A DNA stretch of 64,000 bases, from contig NZ_UIDD01000007.1 in the NCBI RefSeq assembly GCF_900497695.1, forward strand, positions 558,001 to 622,000, read 5' to 3'. This document shows, piece by piece, positions 35,643 to 44,161 of the stretch. The position numbers were made by a program, and so were the translations under genes. Numbering within the stretch: position 1 is the stretch's first letter; every line of letters begins with the position of its first letter. Source of the DNA: Pseudomonas wadenswilerensis (GTDB taxonomy: Bacteria; Pseudomonadota; Gammaproteobacteria; Pseudomonadales; Pseudomonadaceae). Under the pieces are notes generated by a model. The model did not search any database. It saw only the letters and a list, made by a program, of their open reading frames with translations, and had not been told where the DNA came from.

Positions 35643-36566
35643 TCACTGCTGACACATTTTTTTCATCGCTGGCATGGCCACGAGCAGTGCCAATAGTATC
35701 CAGACAAACACTATAACTGTCGCGACGGTAACGTTGATCGGCTGCTTGTACACGACTACAGCCAGTACGAACTGAGTGGTTGGTAACAGAAACTGGAATG
35801 CGCTCATTGTCGTCAACGCTAAGTGTTTGGCCGAAAAAGCGATCAGCAGTAAAGGCAAGACCGACACGAACCCGGCAAGTAGCAGGATAATCGACGTCGA
35901 CTGAGGCAACGTCCTAGGTAGTGCCATATCCCACGAAGTAAAAAACATCGCTCCGAGACAGATCAGTGATAACAGTAACGTTTCCAGCGTAGTGCCACAA
36001 AAGGCATCAATCATCGAAAACCTTTTCAGACACACATACCCGCCCCACGTAAGTGCTATCGCCAGATAGATGCCAGTATTCAGCCCCTCTGCGTACACCA
36101 CCAAATAGACCAGTGCGATGCCAATCAGGAGAAAGGCAACGGAGTGCAGCCTGCTTAATCGCTCGCTCAGCATCAACACGCTGGCCGCTACCGTGATGCA
36201 GGGAGCGATCAAGTACCCCAGACCAGACTCCAGAACGTAGCCCTGGATGGAGGCGTAAATAAATACTCCCCAGTTCGTCGCCAGGAGTAATCCAGCTACC
36301 CCGTGAACGACCACACTCTTGGGCGTTAAATTCCGGTAGAGCGTAATCAGCTTGCCCAGTACCACCAGCACCAGCATCAACACAGCCAGCGAAAGGAACA
36401 CCCGGTACGCAACGAGCACCAAGGGTGAAATTTCCCGCAGCGCCTTCCAGTACAGTGCCGACCCTCCCAACCAGATATTGGCGCCCACCCCAGCGATGAT
36501 CGCAAGTAAGTTGCTGTTGCCTATTAGCTGCTTAGACTTTGTCGTTACGGACTCTAAAGGCGACAT
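35643..36566 (-). CDS. EamA/RarD-like permease
   Basis: A 307-residue drug/metabolite superfamily transporter of the RarD type with ten predicted helices. YWKALREISPLVLVAYRVF near residue 40 and TNWGVFIYASIQGYVLESGLGY near residue 98 are typical. The sequence is clearly richer in A+T than its neighbours, with codons unusual for this genome (for example AGT, ATA, TTA), which suggests later acquisition. Function in other bacteria is uncertain (RarD has been linked to chloramphenicol sensitivity). Start ATG at 36566. It marks the left border of the accessory region. Confidence 0.85.
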   Translation of the reverse strand: MSPLESVTTKSKQLIGNSNLLAIIAGVGANIWLGGSALYWKALREISPLVLVAYRVFLSLAVLMLVLVVLGKLITLYRNLTPKSVVVHGVAGLLLATNWGVFIYASIQGYVLESGLGYLIAPCITVAASVLMLSERLSRLHSVAFLLIGIALVYLVVYAEGLNTGIYLAIALTWGGYVCLKRFSMIDAFCGTTLETLLLSLICLGAMFFTSWDMALPRTLPQSTSIILLLAGFVSVLPLLLIAFSAKHLALTTMSAFQFLLPTTQFVLAVVVYKQPINVTVATVIVFVWILLALLVAMPAMKKMCQQ

Positions 36567-36709
36567 GGAAGGACCAGGCGGGGCCAGAGGCAGGAGGCGC
36601 TGAGCCTATTCGATATTCAGATTTGTCGAAATGCGACTTCTCTGACATTCACGAAGGATTGATCCTGGTTATCCCAGCTAGGGAAAGACCTGTAAAGCAT
36701 GTCTCCGGT

Positions 36710-36790
36710 TTACGGACCACCTGCCGCAAACACAGCAGTGCCCAGGCCGAGTACGACTGCACCCAGCAGCGATTGCATGACTTTCTTCAT
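36710..36790 (-). CDS. Putative 26-residue secreted or membrane micropeptide
   Basis: A short frame encoding MKKVMQSLLGAVVLGLGTAV-FAAGGP. It looks like a complete signal peptide with almost no mature part, ending just after an Ala-x-Ala-like site. A GGAA lies close upstream of the ATG. Coding status is uncertain, but a basic N-terminus with a clean hydrophobic core in an otherwise empty stretch is unlikely to be pure chance. Confidence 0.4.
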   Translation of the reverse strand: MKKVMQSLLGAVVLGLGTAVFAAGGP

Positions 36791-36902
36791 GGGGTATTCC
36801 AGATCCTGTGGAATCGAGAGGTGCCGACTGGCGGCACACTCTAAAGACCGCAGCCGCGGAAAAGATTCCAAGGATGTAACCACGCAGCTGTGAGTTGCTA
36901 CG

Positions 36903-37601
36903 TCATCCCTGTACAGGCCCCTGCAAACGCGGTGCCCAGTCCTCGACTTCGGCCTTTTCCAGACGCCGCGAAAGTGTCCGGCGCCAGGAGGCAGCCAACG
37001 GCAGTTCCAGGCACTGGCGAATGACCTCAAGGTCGACCTGCTTGTCGAACAGCACTGACGACAAGCGTGCCACCGACCACTGCGGATGCGGCCGCTCGAT
37101 CAGCGCGATGTCCATACCGGCGGCCAGCACGCCCTCCTCCAACACCCGGTAGTACCAGCCGGTGCGGCCGCTTTGCTGCACCCGCAGCGACATGTCCTTC
37201 ACGCCAAAGCGGTCATTGAGCTTCCAGCACGGCATGCGACCCTGGGAGATTTCCAGCAGGGCGCTGCCAGCGCGAAAACGGTCGCCCAGGCAGACGGTCT
37301 GTTCGGTCCAGCCACTCGTGCTGAGGTTTTCGCCGAAAGCGCCCGGTGCTTGCAGCAGCGGTTGCTCGCCCAACTCCGCAGCCCAGGCGGCATAGTGCTC
37401 ACGCGGATAGTGGTGGATGGCCTTTTCGATCCCGCCATGCACGCGCAAATCACCCTGCTCGTCGCCGGCCAGGCCCAGCGCGGTCACTGCTACCTCACCG
37501 TCGCGCGGTAGCTTGGCGATGGCGCTGGCTGAACCCGGTCGGGTGAAGGGCACGGCACGGCCGGTCAATACGTTGTCTAGGGTCAGTTGCTGCTTCTGCA
37601 T
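36903..37601 (-). CDS. MOSC domain protein, YiiM-like
   Basis: A 232-residue MOSC protein with a C-terminal three-helix extension. HGGIEKAIHHYPREHYAAW near residue 55, GAFGENLSTSGWTE near residue 87, and the conserved Cys in ISQGRMPCWKLNDRFG near residue 122 match YiiM. In E. coli YiiM reduces N-hydroxylated purines as a molybdenum-cofactor enzyme. The start is ATG at 37601. Monocistronic; 68 bp downstream of the protease operon on the same strand. Confidence 0.88.
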   Translation of the reverse strand: MQKQQLTLDNVLTGRAVPFTRPGSASAIAKLPRDGEVAVTALGLAGDEQGDLRVHGGIEKAIHHYPREHYAAWAAELGEQPLLQAPGAFGENLSTSGWTEQTVCLGDRFRAGSALLEISQGRMPCWKLNDRFGVKDMSLRVQQSGRTGWYYRVLEEGVLAAGMDIALIERPHPQWSVARLSSVLFDKQVDLEVIRQCLELPLAASWRRTLSRRLEKAEVEDWAPRLQGPVQG

Positions 37602-37669
37602 GGGTTCACTCTTATACAGATGTCAAGACTGTCTCTATTACAGCCTGGTTACTCAATTGGCAACAAGCG

Positions 37670-38314
37670 TCAACGGTAGACACCTGGCTGCACCTTCCAC
37701 TGTGCCCAGCGGATCGTCGGATCCATGGGAAAACGCTTGAGAATGCGTTTTTCACCTCGGCGCTTGAGTTCAGCGTTGTCAGCCCAGGCTTTCCAGCCAC
37801 CGGTACGAACGCCGGTATAGATCGTAGTAACCGTAGCGAAGTCAATCCTGAAATCCTTCATGCACAGTTTGAGGATCTCATCGCAAGCGTCCCGTTCAAG
37901 GGATTGGTCCCAATACAGATAGTCATGAATAACCGCTGCATACGCATAAAGACCGTCCGGTCGCAGGAGTGAATAAAACTCCCTGGGAATACTGGCAAAA
38001 TCAGTCACAAAACCGACAGGCACTTCGACCGCCTCATGCTTGCCGATTTCGCCCCGCCCAGGCCTCCAGCCGATGGGCTCCCTCAAGTAGTACACTGGGT
38101 CGGCGAATCGCCCAATGAACAACGGCCCCACCGGTACCTGCTCACCAGTGGGCGAGCGTTTACCAGCTTCGTTCATCCACTGACGCATCCACTCATCAGC
38201 CACTCCCTGATCCGCATAGTCCACCGCTGTGTCGGCTTTCCTCGCTGTGCAGGCAAGCATCGGCATGATCAGGGCGCCGCCAAGACACGCCAGTGTTGTA
38301 CGTCGGGTCATCAT
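37670..38314 (-). CDS. DUF1353 lipoprotein, last gene of the exported-protease operon
   Basis: 214 residues. The ATGATG start (38314) has AGAGGG upstream; the signal (LGGALIMPMLAC) ends in a lipobox Cys near residue 21. DUF1353 landmarks: VPVGFVTDFASIPREFYSLL near residue 105, and AAVIHDYLYW with Asp and His typical of this family near residue 130. DUF1353 is mostly found in phage and prophage proteins of unknown role; a lipid-anchored form here is unusual. It lies 16 bp after the metzincin gene, so it belongs to the same operon and could anchor, inhibit or present its partners. Confidence 0.78.
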   Translation of the reverse strand: MMTRRTTLACLGGALIMPMLACTARKADTAVDYADQGVADEWMRQWMNEAGKRSPTGEQVPVGPLFIGRFADPVYYLREPIGWRPGRGEIGKHEAVEVPVGFVTDFASIPREFYSLLRPDGLYAYAAVIHDYLYWDQSLERDACDEILKLCMKDFRIDFATVTTIYTGVRTGGWKAWADNAELKRRGEKRILKRFPMDPTIRWAQWKVQPGVYR

Positions 38315-38330
38315 TTCATTTCCCTCTGCG

Positions 38331-39029
38331 TTATGGGCTTGGGTGCACAGCTGAAACCACAGGTGCCCCATAGACTGTCCGCACGGATGCTATGTCCAGC
38401 TGGCTGAGTTTTCCGTCTCCAATCCAAACCGGATTGCAATAGTTCATGATCGACGATGGGTCATAGCGAGTGACCAGGTAGTCGCCACGGATCCCCTGCG
38501 AATCGGCCTTGCACTCTTCAGGAGCATCCGGTCGGTTCTGCTCATGGGTAAAGCCAATGGCATGGCCGAACTCATGTACCGCGATGGCCGCCACACAAAA
38601 TTCCAGTTGCCAGTGACAGGAAGGTCTCCAGCGTTCGGGGCGAAAGTTGAGCACCATGCCGTCCTGCATCTGATCCAGGTATCTGCCTACTCGCTTGGTA
38701 TGGGGGTGATCCTCAGCAACTCTGATATGTATGCCCGGACTGGCAGCCTGGCAGGCTTGCCAGCCCTCGAAATGCAACGCACTGTTACGCTGCCAGGTGT
38801 CTTCAACGGCACGTTTGACCACTTCCCGCAACTGCCTGTCCGTACTTTGGGGGCTCTCCCAGCACACCGCGATGGTTGTGCCGGGCCACTTGCTCAATCG
38901 CACTATGGTGCCGAAGTCCTGCTCTATGATCTTTCCTGCGGGTAAAGCCGGCTGAGCGAGCGCTGCGCCTGTCTGGTTCAGCAGAACAACACTCAGACCT
39001 ATCGCAACCCCGGCCATGCGACTCAACAT
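38331..39029 (-). CDS. Exported metzincin metallopeptidase (astacin/matrixin-like)
   Basis: A 232-residue zinc protease with signal peptide (residues 1-25, ending ALA). The zinc site AVHEFGHAIGFTHEQNRPD (near residue 156) has the HExxHxxGxxH signature and the following Glu-Gln-Asn-Arg-Pro-Asp of astacins. The Met-turn is SSIMNYCNP (near residue 198). No pro-domain is apparent between the signal and the catalytic part beyond about 40 residues. Several Cys may form disulfides, expected outside the cytoplasm. Start ATG at 39029 overlaps the upstream gene by 7 bp, implying coupled translation. Confidence 0.88.
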   Translation of the reverse strand: MLSRMAGVAIGLSVVLLNQTGAALAQPALPAGKIIEQDFGTIVRLSKWPGTTIAVCWESPQSTDRQLREVVKRAVEDTWQRNSALHFEGWQACQAASPGIHIRVAEDHPHTKRVGRYLDQMQDGMVLNFRPERWRPSCHWQLEFCVAAIAVHEFGHAIGFTHEQNRPDAPEECKADSQGIRGDYLVTRYDPSSIMNYCNPVWIGDGKLSQLDIASVRTVYGAPVVSAVHPSP

Positions 39030-39976
39030 GGCGAGAGCTCTTCGTCGCTCTCGGCAATAAATTGCTCGGCGCGTTTCTGCACGTCGATGAACTGCTGGAT
39101 AATCTGCAGAATCTCGGGGTTGACGTTAGGTTGGCGCGCCAGCACCCCGGAGGTTCGATCCAGGACCCGGATGTAGCGCAAGATCGAAACCGGATGCTCC
39201 GATAGCCGTTGCGAGAGCATTTCGCTGCGCGCAATGTTCCCCGGGTCGGGGTCTACGGGCTCTGGCAACCACATGTTGGCCATCGATAGAACAATCGCCG
39301 AATCCCCAAGGCTGGCCAGGGCATCGACCGCGAAATCATCGGCTTCGTACTCCATAGCCCGATACAGTGCCTTGATGCGCAGATAGTCGCACTGGTGTTG
39401 CGGGGTCGCGACATCAGGTGGTAAAGGCACGCGATAGTGGTTGTGATATTGGTGTCCGAGTTCATGCAGATAAGCAAACTCAAGCGTCGCATCAAGCTCT
39501 TGTTCGGCCCGGGCCTCTTGAAGCGCACCAAGCGGCAAGCGTGCCCGCATCGCGCTGCAATCGGCGCCTGTCTGTTCAAGGTACTTCTCAGGAACCGTGC
39601 GCGACCCAGTCCTATCCATGTGCTTGCGGTAGCGAGCGATGCAGTTGAGCTCCCCACTTTGGGTAGCCAGGGTTGCCATGCGAGCCAGGTTTATAGTCCT
39701 GGCAACAAAAGCGTCAGGAATCTCAACTTTGCGCCCTTGAGCGTTATAGATCGAGTTTGGCTCACTGCTGGAATTGACTGAAATCACCCACTCGACCTGG
39801 CTTGCGATGTCTTTGAGCGCTGCAGTCCCTTGGCTCTGAATCTTGTCGTGCAAACGGGCCAGCCTATCCGTGCTGTGTTCGACGCGAATCGCTTGCTTCG
39901 ACCAGTCCTGCGCAACAGCCTGCGTCGCGGCGATCACGCTCAACAGAATCAGCAGCACTCGTGGTCCCCTGTTCAT
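39023..39976 (-). CDS. Exported HExxH metallopeptidase (M48-like gluzincin)
   Basis: 317 residues with a signal peptide ending AVA-Q (residue about 22). The zinc-binding FAYLHELGHQYHNHY lies near residue 170, and the third ligand is probably the first Glu of MEYEADDFAVDALASLGD near residue 210, the usual M48-type second helix. Three Cys in the mature part could form disulfides. It carries no transmembrane helices other than the signal, unlike HtpX. The ATG overlaps the stop of the trypsin-like gene (ATGA). Family placement beyond gluzincin is tentative. Confidence 0.82.
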   Translation of the reverse strand: MNRGPRVLLILLSVIAATQAVAQDWSKQAIRVEHSTDRLARLHDKIQSQGTAALKDIASQVEWVISVNSSSEPNSIYNAQGRKVEIPDAFVARTINLARMATLATQSGELNCIARYRKHMDRTGSRTVPEKYLEQTGADCSAMRARLPLGALQEARAEQELDATLEFAYLHELGHQYHNHYRVPLPPDVATPQHQCDYLRIKALYRAMEYEADDFAVDALASLGDSAIVLSMANMWLPEPVDPDPGNIARSEMLSQRLSEHPVSILRYIRVLDRTSGVLARQPNVNPEILQIIQQFIDVQKRAEQFIAESDEELSPC

Positions 39977-41076
39977 TTCGCCACCGGCGACTGGAGCCGG
40001 GCAACTGACCCCATTGCCGTCGGGATCTGATCCAACACTACCCGTCCGACCACCCGTCGTGCTTTACCTGGCTCTTGTGCACCTACAGGCTTGAGATCCA
40101 GCGTGGCATAAGTTCCCGATTCGCTGGCAGTGCACCAGACTTCAGCCCCCTCAACCGACACACCTTCAAACTTGCAACGAGTAATTCTATAGTTGTCGCT
40201 GGCGCTGAACTTGCGTGGTGTCGGTAACGGCGAACCATCCTTCCAGTTCAGCGCAACCGGCAGGGCCAGCGTCAATGGCGTGGGCTTGTCGATGGGCGCC
40301 AGTGGATCGCTGCCAAGGCCGAACGATCCGTCAGCGTTCATGGCGACCGCGCGCAAGCACCTGACATCCTCCTGCTCTTCCAGCACGCGTTTACCGACCT
40401 GGCTCTGCTGGAAGCGGATGGAAGGTACGAACTGCGCAATACCTTGCACGTTACTGGTTTGCTCACCTACCTGGAAGCCAGTTACAGCGCCTTTGACAAT
40501 CCCGACCAGATAGCCGCCACTGGTAAAGCCTGGCCCTCCACTGTTGCCGACATTCAAATTGGCGTCGGTTTGCCATAACGCAAGCGTCGGATCGGCATTG
40601 ATCGAAAGGATGCCGACTGATATGCGCAGCACGTCATCGATAGGGAATCCCAGAAAAAACAGGTCAGCCCCCGGGCGGACTGCGTTGGAATCCGTGACCA
40701 GAAAGTACGGACAACCGGCTTCTACAGGCAGACCGTCGACCTTTAGCAGGGCAACATCCACATCCGTGTCGGTAATTTCCAGGTGAGCCGAGTAGGGATT
40801 GGTATTACGCGACTCCAAACGTACATTGATCTGCACAGAGTCATAGTTACCGATCGAACTAAACAAGTGGGCATTGGTGACAACGTAAGGTTGCGCCACG
40901 CGGAACCCTGAGGCGGCCTGAACCAACTCACTGGTACCGTTCGCCAACTTTCCAATTACTTCGACATGCACTATTTTTTGATGATGAGCATCCCATATCA
41001 ACGTGGCTTCACTGCCGGCAACACACCACGCGGGAAGAAATAAGAACAGCATACCCAATACCATCAGGCAGCGCAT
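39973..41076 (-). CDS. Exported trypsin-like serine protease (S1 family)
   Basis: A 367-residue serine protease. The signal peptide (about 20 residues, ending CVAG) is followed by a chymotrypsin-fold domain with the full triad: His in PYVVTNAHLFSS, Asp in DTDVDVALLKVDG, Ser in NVGNSGGPGFTSGG. The C-terminal ~150 residues have no PDZ domain, only a beta-rich extension with two pairs of Cys. The ATG at 41076 is preferred (GGGG 8 nt upstream); a GTG lies at 41085. It sits 13 bp after the small periplasmic gene and overlaps the next by 4 bp. Confidence 0.87.
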   Translation of the reverse strand: MRCLMVLGMLFLFLPAWCVAGSEATLIWDAHHQKIVHVEVIGKLANGTSELVQAASGFRVAQPYVVTNAHLFSSIGNYDSVQINVRLESRNTNPYSAHLEITDTDVDVALLKVDGLPVEAGCPYFLVTDSNAVRPGADLFFLGFPIDDVLRISVGILSINADPTLALWQTDANLNVGNSGGPGFTSGGYLVGIVKGAVTGFQVGEQTSNVQGIAQFVPSIRFQQSQVGKRVLEEQEDVRCLRAVAMNADGSFGLGSDPLAPIDKPTPLTLALPVALNWKDGSPLPTPRKFSASDNYRITRCKFEGVSVEGAEVWCTASESGTYATLDLKPVGAQEPGKARRVVGRVVLDQIPTAMGSVARLQSPVAK

Positions 41077-41089
41077 ATTTAACACCCCG

Positions 41090-41446
41090 TTATTGAGGGC
41101 CTGGCGACCAGAACATACTCAACTTTCCGCTGGGTGCCTTGATCGCCAGCCACAGCATCTTGCCATTGGCGTGAGTGGCCTGGTAGACCTCGGCCGAACC
41201 TGAGGGCGTATCTTCATTACCTTTGAACTCGACGCTGGCCAACGGGCCCAACTGGGATAAAGCCTGCGTCATGCGATCTATCTGGCCCTCACAGCTTGCC
41301 TTTACCATTGTACTCAATACCTCCGAACATTCACCTTGCATCGCCGCTTCTATGGCTTCGCGAACTTGGCCTTCAAGGTGCTCAGCCCGGGCCAACGAAG
41401 TCATCGCAAGCAGCATCGCACAGGTCACTCCGACAGCAAGTTTCAT
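41090..41446 (-). CDS. Small periplasmic protein heading the protease operon
   Basis: 118 residues with a clear signal peptide (MKLAVGVTCAMLLAMTSLARA, cleaved near residue 21). The mature part is about 97 residues, mostly helical in the first half with two Cys (GECSEVL, KASCEGQ), then a beta-rich end (AEVYQATHANGKMLWLAIK). GGAGGG is ideally placed before the ATG at 41446. As the first gene of a protease operon it could be a chaperone, substrate or inhibitor of the proteases; no family recognised. Confidence 0.75.
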   Translation of the reverse strand: MKLAVGVTCAMLLAMTSLARAEHLEGQVREAIEAAMQGECSEVLSTMVKASCEGQIDRMTQALSQLGPLASVEFKGNEDTPSGSAEVYQATHANGKMLWLAIKAPSGKLSMFWSPGPQ

Positions 41447-41482
41447 TGTCGAACCCTCCAAGTATAAAAGCGTAAATACCGA

Positions 41483-41578
41483 TCAATATAAACTGATTTC
41501 TGGCACCTTTACTGAATGCTTTGGATCCATGACAGACGGATATGAAGTTAAGTAAAGCAGCTTTATTTTTTGCGTCAT
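41483..41578 (-). CDS. Possible 31-codon leader ORF upstream of the protease operon
   Basis: MTQKIKLLYLTSYPS... (31 codons) begins at an ATG preceded by AAGGA at ideal spacing and ends 36 bp before the periplasmic gene, in an AT-rich leader. The basic, hydrophobic start suggests a leader peptide or small secreted peptide. Only the ribosome site supports it. Confidence 0.35.
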   Translation of the reverse strand: MTQKIKLLYLTSYPSVMDPKHSVKVPEISLY

Positions 41579-41742
41579 TATTTTTTCCTTATTGTTTTTC
41601 GAATAAACGCCAACCTCTATATAGCGGCAGGTTGCCAACCCCGTGCGGCCTGTGCTTCCAAATTGAAACAGGATTAGCCCAGCCCTGGGTTTGATCACGC
41701 TCACGTAGGCAGAACGCCCTTTGCCTCGCTATGCTGCAAGGC

Positions 41743-42129
41743 ATGAACGCCACCCTGCCCACCCGCACCCCCTGCCCGCCCGGCGCCTGCGATTGCGGCC
41801 GCGAGACGCTGCAGGACCCGCGCATCCTGCTGCTGACCCGCCAGGAAGAAAAGCGCCTGCTCGAACGCCTGGAAAACCTGCAGAGCCTGGCGGACCTGGA
41901 GCACATGCAACGACGCTTGTATGAGCAGTTGGGCATTCGCGTGCAGATCACCCCGAGCTTCAATGAAGTGCGGACCATGCGTGGCATCAATATTCAAATC
42001 GAGGACCTGCCGGGCTTGTGTCGCAAGACCCGGCAGAATATTCCGGCGGCGATCCGGCGGGCGCTGGAGAAGCAACCGGAGATTGCCTACCGGCTGCTCG
42101 ATGCCCATGACCTGTTGCGCGATGCCTGA
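41743..42129 (+). CDS. Conserved hypothetical protein with N-terminal Cys cluster
   Basis: 128 residues from ATG at 41743 (132 if the ATG at 41731 is used; neither has a strong ribosome site). The start holds three closely spaced Cys (PCPPGACDCGRE), suggestive of metal or iron-sulfur binding. The rest is helical, with a coiled-coil-like part (EEKRLLERLENLQSLADLEH) and a charged C-terminus (AAIRRALEKQPEIAYRLLDA). No family recognised. It faces away from the protease operon across a 265-bp AT-rich divergent region. Confidence 0.68.
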   Translation: MNATLPTRTPCPPGACDCGRETLQDPRILLLTRQEEKRLLERLENLQSLADLEHMQRRLYEQLGIRVQITPSFNEVRTMRGINIQIEDLPGLCRKTRQNIPAAIRRALEKQPEIAYRLLDAHDLLRDA

Positions 42130-42157
42130 CACAGCAGCGCGGCAAGCTGACTGCGAC

Positions 42158-43102
42158 CTAAATATCCCGGCCGATAAAACTGTCCGGATCCTCCGCCGCC
42201 ACCCGCCGCCACTTCAGCAAGCGCCCATCGATCGCCGCCAACCCCAGGGCAATCAGCCCCATACCGATAAAGTGCCTGGTCTCCAGACGCTCCCCCAGCA
42301 CCAGCACGCCAAGCACGATGGCACTGAGCGGAATCAGGAAGGTCACCAGCATCAGGTTGGTCGCCCCGGCCGTGGCCAGGATACGAAAGAACACCACATA
42401 GGCCAGCGCGGTGGAAAGCAACACCAAACCGGCCACCGCCGCCCAGGTTGTCAGGCTTGGCGCGGCCAGCTTCCAGGGTAGGTCGATCAGCAACGCCAGC
42501 GGCACCAACAAGACGGCCGACGCACTGATCTGTCCGGCGGCAGTGATCAGCGGCGCCACCCCCATGACCTTGAAGCGCCGCCCGTAAACCCCGGCCACGG
42601 CGTATGACAAGGCCGCCGCCAACACTGCCAGTTGTGCCCACAGGTTGCCGTCCAGGCCGGACCAAGCCGCCGAGCCAATCATGATCGCCACTCCGACAAA
42701 GCCCAGCGCAACACCGGCCAGCTTGTTGACGCTGATGTTTTCGTCCTCGGTCAGCAGGTGCGCAACGATCACCGCAAACAGCGGCGTGGTGGCATTGAGG
42801 ATCGAGGCCAGGCCGCTGCCGATGCGGGCCTGGCCCCAGACGATCAGGCAGAATGGCAGCAGGTTGTTGAGCAGCCCCATGGCCAAAAACGCCCGCCAGA
42901 TCCGCCACTCTCGCGGCATGTACAGCCCCAGCAGCCGTACCAGCGCAAGCAGTACCAGCGCCGCCAGCCCCACGCGCAGCATCACCAGGGTGAAAGGCGG
43001 CAGTTCCTTTACGGCAATACCATTGAAGAAGAACGAACCACCCCACAGTAGCGACAGGGCAATCAACAGGCCCCACTCCCTCAGGCTCATGACTTTGTTC
43101 AT
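42158..43102 (-). CDS. EamA/DMT family permease
   Basis: A 314-residue transporter with ten helices and the two EamA repeats. It begins WGLLIALSLLWGGSFFFNGIAV, with LRVGLAALVLLALVRL next, and the second repeat ends FLIPLSAIVLGVLVLGERL. The start is ATG at 43102, chosen because GAGGAG lies 9 nt before it. It is divergent from a LysR regulator (150 bp), which probably controls it. Substrate unknown; likely an exporter of a metabolite or amino acid. Confidence 0.87.
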   Translation of the reverse strand: MNKVMSLREWGLLIALSLLWGGSFFFNGIAVKELPPFTLVMLRVGLAALVLLALVRLLGLYMPREWRIWRAFLAMGLLNNLLPFCLIVWGQARIGSGLASILNATTPLFAVIVAHLLTEDENISVNKLAGVALGFVGVAIMIGSAAWSGLDGNLWAQLAVLAAALSYAVAGVYGRRFKVMGVAPLITAAGQISASAVLLVPLALLIDLPWKLAAPSLTTWAAVAGLVLLSTALAYVVFFRILATAGATNLMLVTFLIPLSAIVLGVLVLGERLETRHFIGMGLIALGLAAIDGRLLKWRRVAAEDPDSFIGRDI

Positions 43103-43252
43103 CGTGGCTAACTCCTCAAACGGGCGATCGAGATTGAGCTCTGCTAAGGTCAATTGGCAGCCTCTGGAGCCCTTCAATGCCAGTATTCATGGGCACCAGC
43201 ACCACGACAAACGAGCATTTTTCGCCAGATGATTGAGGTGAACTAAAGCGTC

Positions 43253-44122
43253 ATGACCCTCCCCTCACTCAGCGCCTTGCGCGCCTTCGAAGCCGCTGCC
43301 CGGCATGTCAGTATCACCCTTGCCGCCCGCGAGTTGTGCGTCACCCCCGGTGCGGTCAGCCTGCAGATCAAGGAACTGGAAGCGGCCCTGGGCGTGCAGT
43401 TGTTCGTCCGCCGCCCGCGCAGCCTCAGCCTCACCCCGGAGGGCGAGGACTATTTCGCGACCCTGCGCAGCGCCTTTCGCATGATTCGTGAGGCCACCAG
43501 TGCCCTCACTGCTCGCGCCAGACAACAGGTACTGACGCTCAGTTGCACACCCGGGTTTGCCGTACAGTGGCTGCTGCCACGGCTAGGCGGTTTCGAGGCG
43601 CAGCAAAGCGGTGTCGATGTACGCATCAGCGCCTGCAAGCGCCTGGTGGATTTCGCCCGCGACGGCATCGACCTGGCGGTGCGTCATGGCTATGGCCGCT
43701 ATGACGGGCTGGTCGCCGAACGCTTGCTGGATGATGATCTGGTGCCGGTGTGCAGCCCGCACTTGCGCAACATCCACGCCCTGCACCAACCCGGCGACCT
43801 TGCCAGCGTGCACCTGCTGCACGATGAGCACCGCCACGACTGGCGGATGTGGCTGGATGCAGCCGGGGCGCCACAGGTGGAGGCCAGTGGCGGTACCTTG
43901 TTCGTAGACAGCAACGGCGCGATTGAAGCGGCCAAAGCGGGGCTGGGCGTGGCGCTGGTGCGCCGCGGCTTTGTGCAGCGGGAGCTGGATGAAGGCATGC
44001 TGGTGACGCCCTTTGCACAGGGCATCGCCAGTGAGCTGGCGTATTACCTGGTGTACCCGGCGACGGCACTGGAACGGCCGCAGGTGGCCGGGTTTCGTCA
44101 GTGGTTGCTGGCTTGTCGCTAG
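43253..44122 (+). CDS. LysR-family regulator (GcvA-like)
   Basis: 289 residues: an N-terminal winged helix (LSALRAFEAAARHVSITLAA, then ELCVTPGAVSLQIKELE) and a substrate-binding effector domain from about residue 90. The HTH and the ADFARDGIDLAVRHGYG-type segment are as in GcvA/AmpR relatives. The start ATG at 43253 leads a typical LysR N-terminus. Divergent from the EamA permease, so local regulation of that gene is the simplest reading; the effector is unknown. Confidence 0.9.
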   Translation: MTLPSLSALRAFEAAARHVSITLAARELCVTPGAVSLQIKELEAALGVQLFVRRPRSLSLTPEGEDYFATLRSAFRMIREATSALTARARQQVLTLSCTPGFAVQWLLPRLGGFEAQQSGVDVRISACKRLVDFARDGIDLAVRHGYGRYDGLVAERLLDDDLVPVCSPHLRNIHALHQPGDLASVHLLHDEHRHDWRMWLDAAGAPQVEASGGTLFVDSNGAIEAAKAGLGVALVRRGFVQRELDEGMLVTPFAQGIASELAYYLVYPATALERPQVAGFRQWLLACR

Positions 44123-44161
44123 CAGGGATTGCTTTGCAGCCCATCGCCGGGCAAGTCGGTC

